DNA of 64,000 nucleotides from Cytophagales bacterium WSM2-2 (GTDB lineage Bacteria > Bacteroidota > Bacteroidia > Cytophagales > Cyclobacteriaceae): the NCBI GenBank assembly GCA_015472025.1, contig BNHL01000001.1, forward strand, positions 1,523,501-1,587,500. Direction: 5' to 3'. Made by a program: the position numbers and the translations under genes. Position 1 is the first letter of the stretch; every line of letters starts with the position of its first letter. The notes under the pieces are model-generated. The model saw only the letters and a list, made by a program, of their open reading frames with translations, was not told the origin of the DNA and did no database searches. Shown here in pieces: positions 60,151 through 64,000 of this stretch.

Positions 60151-61734
60151 TTAGTTAATCCTACAATTGACAATCATTTTTGAACCATTCACCTGCTTGG
60201 TAGTTCCATCATAAGCAGGGCGCTGAACTTGAACCTGAGAAATAGTGATATTATCACCTTTCTTAAGGTTATACTGAGCCAACGGAATTGTTCCTGATTT
60301 TATTGTAATCGGGGAACCACCATTGATCTGAAGAACCAGGTTTGAAACAAAATATTTGTTATCCTTCAGGTTGTTCTTGGCAAAAATCAAGTCGATAATT
60401 TCTGGTTCAATGCGAATAGAAGGTGTACCTGCAGGGATACCTTTGGAAATATCGATCGTGTTTGGCCCTGACAATAGTTTGGCTATTGGCATTGGTACGT
60501 CCTGTGTTTCGAACTTCTGAACACCAATGGACTGACCATTTAGTATGGTATTAACGTTGCATTGTGCACGTGTAGGAAGTATTGCAAACTTGCCAGGTGC
60601 CAATTTGAATGCCTTGCCTTGCTCAGTAGGAACATTCAAATCCAGTCCCGAAAGGTCAGTCAATCCTGGAATTGAAACTTGAATTTCAGTTCCGCAATCC
60701 CTGTAAAGAGTGGCGGCCGCAGCTGATCCGAAAATTGCAGTAGGCCGTATTACCTTATAGTCAATATTTTTCTCCAACGGGGTTCTTCCAGGTAAATTGA
60801 TCCTCACTTTATAAGACATTTTAGCAACTCCATCAGGTCCGAAATTAGACGAGCTTGCAGGGAATTTTACTTTTCCCATTTTTACCTTCATTCCTGGCAA
60901 AACTTCTACTTCCTCCAGTTGAAGTTTACCTCCATCTTTAAACATTTCCGGTACAACCCCGGAAGCCGCTCCTGCCACAAACAAATTGCCTTCGTAAGTT
61001 TGCCCTGCTACAACAGAATTAGACTCTGCCTGAACCATAGGTACGAGCTGGTCAACTTTATAAACCACACCTTCTGCGATGGCATTCAACGAATCCAGGG
61101 CAGCTCCTTCATATTCAAGAATTTCCGTCTGCATCTGGCTCACAATTGCAATTGCGGCCATTGCGGGGGTTCCTTCGAATGAAAACTGCAAGAAATCTTT
61201 TGACGCCTGATGAGCATCATTTTTGAATTCTGCAAAATCCTCAGCCTTTTTATTGAGCTTGGCAAAAGGTGTTCTCAACTGCATAATATCGTTGAGATCC
61301 TTTACATAAGATTTTAATCTCTTTTCGTATTCACGACCTACTTCAGGTTTGCGAGTATCGAGCATTACTTCTTCAGGATTATTGGTGTTTAGCACCAACT
61401 CTTCTCCCTCCAAAGCTTTGCCGTCAGAGCCAGTGGCTAATCTTTTTTTCACATCGGCCAAGTAAGTGACCATCGTCTTCGTGAGTTCTCTTACTTTCTC
61501 CGCTTTTTCCTTAGCTACAGTTACTTTATCCTCCTTACTGGTTGCTTCCTTTATACCTACCAGTTTTTTCGCGTTCTTCTCTAAGTCTTCTTTTACGAGG
61601 TCTTCAAGTGTAGTGTTGACAATGGCAAATTTTTCGAGGATGGCGCTACTCACGTTCAACGCCAAAAGCGCTGTAAGAACGAGGTACATCATGCCTATCA
61701 TCTTTTGCCTCGGGGTTTCATTACCACCTGCCAT
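60151..61734 (-). CDS. gldM: Type IX secretion / gliding motility protein GldM
   Basis: A 527-residue protein with one N-terminal helix (KMIGMMYLVLTALLALNVSS) and a long periplasmic part of stacked domains. With GldL it makes the proton-driven rotary motor of the type IX system; the periplasmic part reaches GldK/GldN. The conserved start AGGNETPRQKMIGMMYLVLTAL is clear. The length is close to that of other GldM proteins (about 510-520). It lies 62 bases after gldL and is followed by gldN with a seven-base gap. Confidence 0.95.
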   Translation of the reverse strand: MAGGNETPRQKMIGMMYLVLTALLALNVSSAILEKFAIVNTTLEDLVKEDLEKNAKKLVGIKEATSKEDKVTVAKEKAEKVRELTKTMVTYLADVKKRLATGSDGKALEGEELVLNTNNPEEVMLDTRKPEVGREYEKRLKSYVKDLNDIMQLRTPFAKLNKKAEDFAEFKNDAHQASKDFLQFSFEGTPAMAAIAIVSQMQTEILEYEGAALDSLNAIAEGVVYKVDQLVPMVQAESNSVVAGQTYEGNLFVAGAASGVVPEMFKDGGKLQLEEVEVLPGMKVKMGKVKFPASSSNFGPDGVAKMSYKVRINLPGRTPLEKNIDYKVIRPTAIFGSAAAATLYRDCGTEIQVSIPGLTDLSGLDLNVPTEQGKAFKLAPGKFAILPTRAQCNVNTILNGQSIGVQKFETQDVPMPIAKLLSGPNTIDISKGIPAGTPSIRIEPEIIDLIFAKNNLKDNKYFVSNLVLQINGGSPITIKSGTIPLAQYNLKKGDNITISQVQVQRPAYDGTTKQVNGSKMIVNCRIN

Positions 61735-61796
61735 GATTATTTCAGTTTAAACTGTGTAAAATCTTATAAATACGTTTTACTTCTTTTTACTTGCTA

Positions 61797-62612
61797 TCAG
61801 CCTTTCATGGCTGTCAACATACTGCCATAAACCTTGTTAAGCGCAGTAAGATTGTTTGTGAGCGAGCTCAATTCCTGTGTGAACTTGGCAGTGTTATCTC
61901 CAACTTTAGAAAGTCCCTGCATTGCGCCAGTTAAGCTGTCATAAAACTTGGTCATATTCTTTGCATGAGAATCGGCATCTTTCAATTCCATCTCATACAC
62001 GGTATTAAGAGCAGCCAGATTCTTGGTTACAGCCTGTACTTGCTTATGATATTCGCTTGTATCTTTTGAAGCATCCGACATTGCTTTCACAGCAGTCATA
62101 GCAACTCCGTATGATTTGTTCATTTCAGTCAGAGAAGTAGAGGCGGCCTGAACGTTTTTCGCATACTCGTTAGTTGCAACTGCAGCATTTGACAAGCTGT
62201 TCATTTGTGAAGCCGAAGTAGCGAGGTTAGTTAATCCCTTGCCCAGATTATCAAGAAGGTTTTGGTCAACTTTCGCTGTCTTCAGCATCTCATCTATTTT
62301 AAGAAGAGGAGACTCTCCGCCAGGTCTGTTGCTGATACGTGAGGCAGTTTGTGTAGCTGGTGCTTCATAGTCTTCAGCCAACTCGGGATATACCTTACTC
62401 CAATCTATTTCAGGATGTTTAGGCTCGAATGCGCTAAGGAAGAAAATGCCTGCTTCGACAGAAAGACCGATGATTAGCATTTCGTTGGCACCATTCCAGT
62501 GCTGAATTTTAAAAAGTGCACCAATAATAACGACAGATGCACCAATGCCATATATTTTTGGCATTATAGTTTCGTAAAGAAGGGTTCCAAAACCGCCTTT
62601 TTTCTTTGCCAT
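61797..62612 (-). CDS. gldL: Type IX secretion / gliding motility protein GldL
   Basis: A 271-residue inner-membrane motor subunit. Two N-terminal helices (about residues 16-35 and 43-60) contain the conserved ALFKIQHWNGANEMLIIG region, including the glutamate (NEML) thought to carry protons. The C-terminal cytoplasmic part is helical (repeats of about 40 residues with TxMNKSYG- and LAALNTVYEMEL-type motifs). It lies 58 bases after gldK and 62 before gldM on the same strand. Confidence 0.95.
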   Translation of the reverse strand: MAKKKGGFGTLLYETIMPKIYGIGASVVIIGALFKIQHWNGANEMLIIGLSVEAGIFFLSAFEPKHPEIDWSKVYPELAEDYEAPATQTASRISNRPGGESPLLKIDEMLKTAKVDQNLLDNLGKGLTNLATSASQMNSLSNAAVATNEYAKNVQAASTSLTEMNKSYGVAMTAVKAMSDASKDTSEYHKQVQAVTKNLAALNTVYEMELKDADSHAKNMTKFYDSLTGAMQGLSKVGDNTAKFTQELSSLTNNLTALNKVYGSMLTAMKG

Positions 62613-62670
62613 GGTTCTTAGGGATTTAAGTTTAGTCGGATTTTTTTCTAAATATAAATTAAGTTTTCAA

Positions 62671-63801
62671 TTATTGAAATTCAGTGCCCGATGACCGGCC
62701 GAGGTTGGTCATTGCACAACGGAAGCCGATATAAGCACGGGTTGAGTCTTTGTACTCATAGGTACGAGTACCTGTTTCGAGGTAGTACGCAACGTCCTTC
62801 CATGACCCGCCGCGGATAACTTTCCGTGCATTGTACTTCTCAACTGAATTTCCCTGTTTGTCATAAGCAGCCTTGTCGATGAACTGGGGGTTCAAATCCC
62901 ATACCGTAGGAACAGACGCTGGATAAAAATCATCAAGACACCACTCGGACACATTACCTGCCATGTCAACTAATCCATAGTCATTCGGGAAGTAAATACC
63001 GACTGGTGAAGTGTACGCAAAACCATCATCGTAATAGTTACCACGACCTGGTTTAAAGTTGGCGAGCATACAACCTTTGGAGTTACGGATGTATGGGTTA
63101 CCCCAAGGATATTTTGCAATGTCACGACCGCCTCTTGCACAATACTCCCACTCTGCTTCTGAAGGCAGACGGAATGCCGGCATTGGAGGTTGTCCGCCAT
63201 TCACCTGGCGCCATTCGTTCAAGAATGCTGTTCTCCATTTTCCAAAAAACATTGCCCCCTCCCAGCTTACTCCTACTACAGGATAGTCTTTGTAGCCTGG
63301 ATGTTGCCAGTAGTAATCAACCAACGGATCGCCCATGTGATGCGAGAAGTCCTTCATCCAAACTGTAGTGTCGGGATAAAACTTGGCCATGAAATCCTGC
63401 TGACCGATCTGAGGAAAGTTTGTAAGCTGAGCACCACCTTCTGCTCCGAGGAAGAAGGATGTGAATTGCAGGTATTCATCGTTTGTGATTTCAGTCTCGT
63501 CCATGAAGAGCGAGCCGATCGTAATCTGCTTATTAAAATTGATTTGAGTTGAGGCTGGATCTTCGTCAGCTTGTCCCATATGAAAAGTGCCTGCTGGGAT
63601 TGGAACCATTCCATAAGGAATTACCATTGACCAACCTTCGCGCCTTTCGATGGTGGACTGTCCAACGACTTCTCCTTGAGCGTCTCCGCCTCCGCCACCT
63701 TTCTTTTTGCCGATGCCCAGAAGGCTACAAGCCCCAACCATCGCTCCGGTTGCAAGGATCAGCGAACCATACAATACCTTGCGAAAAATCAATTTATTCA
63801 T
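62671..63801 (-). CDS. gldK: Type IX secretion / gliding motility lipoprotein GldK
   Basis: A 376-residue lipoprotein from ATG 63799-63801, the first ATG that opens a lipoprotein signal (MNKLIFRKVLYGSLILATGA, then MVGAC with the lipobox cysteine). A start two codons upstream is equally readable. The mature part is an FGE-sulfatase-like fold with FRLPSEAEWEYCARGG near residue 220, NVSEWCLDDF near 290 and RGGSWKDVAYY near 335, without obvious catalytic use. GldK makes the outer-membrane-proximal ring of the type IX system. It opens the operon; a near-match -7 box (TAACTTTC) and an inverted repeat lie in its leader. Confidence 0.94.
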   Translation of the reverse strand: MNKLIFRKVLYGSLILATGAMVGACSLLGIGKKKGGGGGDAQGEVVGQSTIERREGWSMVIPYGMVPIPAGTFHMGQADEDPASTQINFNKQITIGSLFMDETEITNDEYLQFTSFFLGAEGGAQLTNFPQIGQQDFMAKFYPDTTVWMKDFSHHMGDPLVDYYWQHPGYKDYPVVGVSWEGAMFFGKWRTAFLNEWRQVNGGQPPMPAFRLPSEAEWEYCARGGRDIAKYPWGNPYIRNSKGCMLANFKPGRGNYYDDGFAYTSPVGIYFPNDYGLVDMAGNVSEWCLDDFYPASVPTVWDLNPQFIDKAAYDKQGNSVEKYNARKVIRGGSWKDVAYYLETGTRTYEYKDSTRAYIGFRCAMTNLGRSSGTEFQ

Positions 63802-63890
63802 ACACATTATGGATTAATGTACTGTTCTTGTTTTTGTTGTTCCAAGTCAACGAACAGACTCGAAAGTTATTCTTTTTTTAATGCTTTTTA

Positions 63891-63968
63891 AAAATCGTAG
63901 TTACCAAATTGTTTAAAATCTTGAGAAAAACCAAAAAAATCAGGCTGTTCGCCACGAATTACGATTTT
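63891..63968. repeat. Inverted repeat upstream of gldK
   Basis: AAAATCGTA (63891-63899) and TACGATTTT (63960-63968) are perfect inverted copies separated by 60 bases, beyond the gldK start. The 63802-64000 stretch shows no open reading frame that I can support; only this repeat and the possible promoter are seen. Confidence 0.4.
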
Positions 63969-64000
63969 CTATACCGGGGAGTCCTCACAATTTTCTTTCC

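Overview
The window comes from a member of the Bacteroidota, most likely order Cytophagales (inference). The reasons are a complete gldK-gldL-gldM-gldN block (type IX secretion and gliding motility), a secreted PKD-repeat protein ending in a type IX sorting domain, BatD, GWxTD, DUF2911, DUF4286 and DUF2723 proteins, and Bacteroidota-type promoter boxes (TAnnTTTG). Genes are dense. No gap between genes exceeds 300 bases, and I found no tRNA, rRNA, CRISPR array, insertion sequence or prophage.

Layout. (1) 1-4161, minus strand: a housekeeping run of GWxTD protein, rlmB, mnmH, selD and the first codons of a probable septum-formation gene cut off by the window edge. (2) 4279-10186: a methyltransferase, a very large DUF2723 membrane protein, an unknown membrane protein with a decayed second copy of its 3' end beside it, and a TPR protein. 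(3) 10183-38109: a surface-polysaccharide locus with an ABC exporter (Wzm/Wzt type), ten glycosyltransferases outside the membrane family, four methyltransferases, two glutamine-dependent asparagine-synthase-like enzymes, an amino-sugar trio (Gfo/Idh dehydrogenase, hexapeptide acyltransferase, DegT aminotransferase), a second group of ATP-grasp, two SDR enzymes, metallophosphoesterase and DegT aminotransferase, and a polyprenyl-phosphate glycosyltransferase plus a multi-pass GT39-like enzyme. Most genes abut or overlap by a few bases (ATGA, TTGA, TAATG), as in long operons. (4) 38111-41647: a 1178-residue secreted protein in which six 50-residue repeats appear to be inserted inside a PKD domain. 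(5) 41649-58636: mixed housekeeping genes (aroC, batD, queG, rfaE2-like, YugP-type protease, acyl-CoA dehydrogenase, RidA, gltX, an AIM24-type protein, a saccharopine-dehydrogenase-like enzyme) and a 63-residue orphan small protein with its own terminator. (6) 58660-63801, minus strand: a GNAT acetyltransferase and gldKLMN.

How it fits together. The polysaccharide locus looks like an ABC-transporter-dependent O-antigen or capsule pathway. Sugars are assembled in the cytoplasm, some of them amino sugars that may be acylated or amidated. The chain may be end-capped by a methyltransferase next to Wzt, exported by Wzm/Wzt, and perhaps decorated outside the membrane from polyprenyl-phosphate sugars. 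In many Bacteroidota, type IX cargo is anchored to A-LPS, so a glycan locus, a type IX cargo gene and the gldKLMN core in one window are functionally compatible. That they act together here is inference.

The points most worth a second look are the nested PKD/repeat protein, a carbohydrate-binding-like insertion in GldN, the ATP-grasp/phosphoesterase sugar module, predicted leaderless starts, the small orphan gene, and an apparent one-base frameshift at the start of an acyltransferase.
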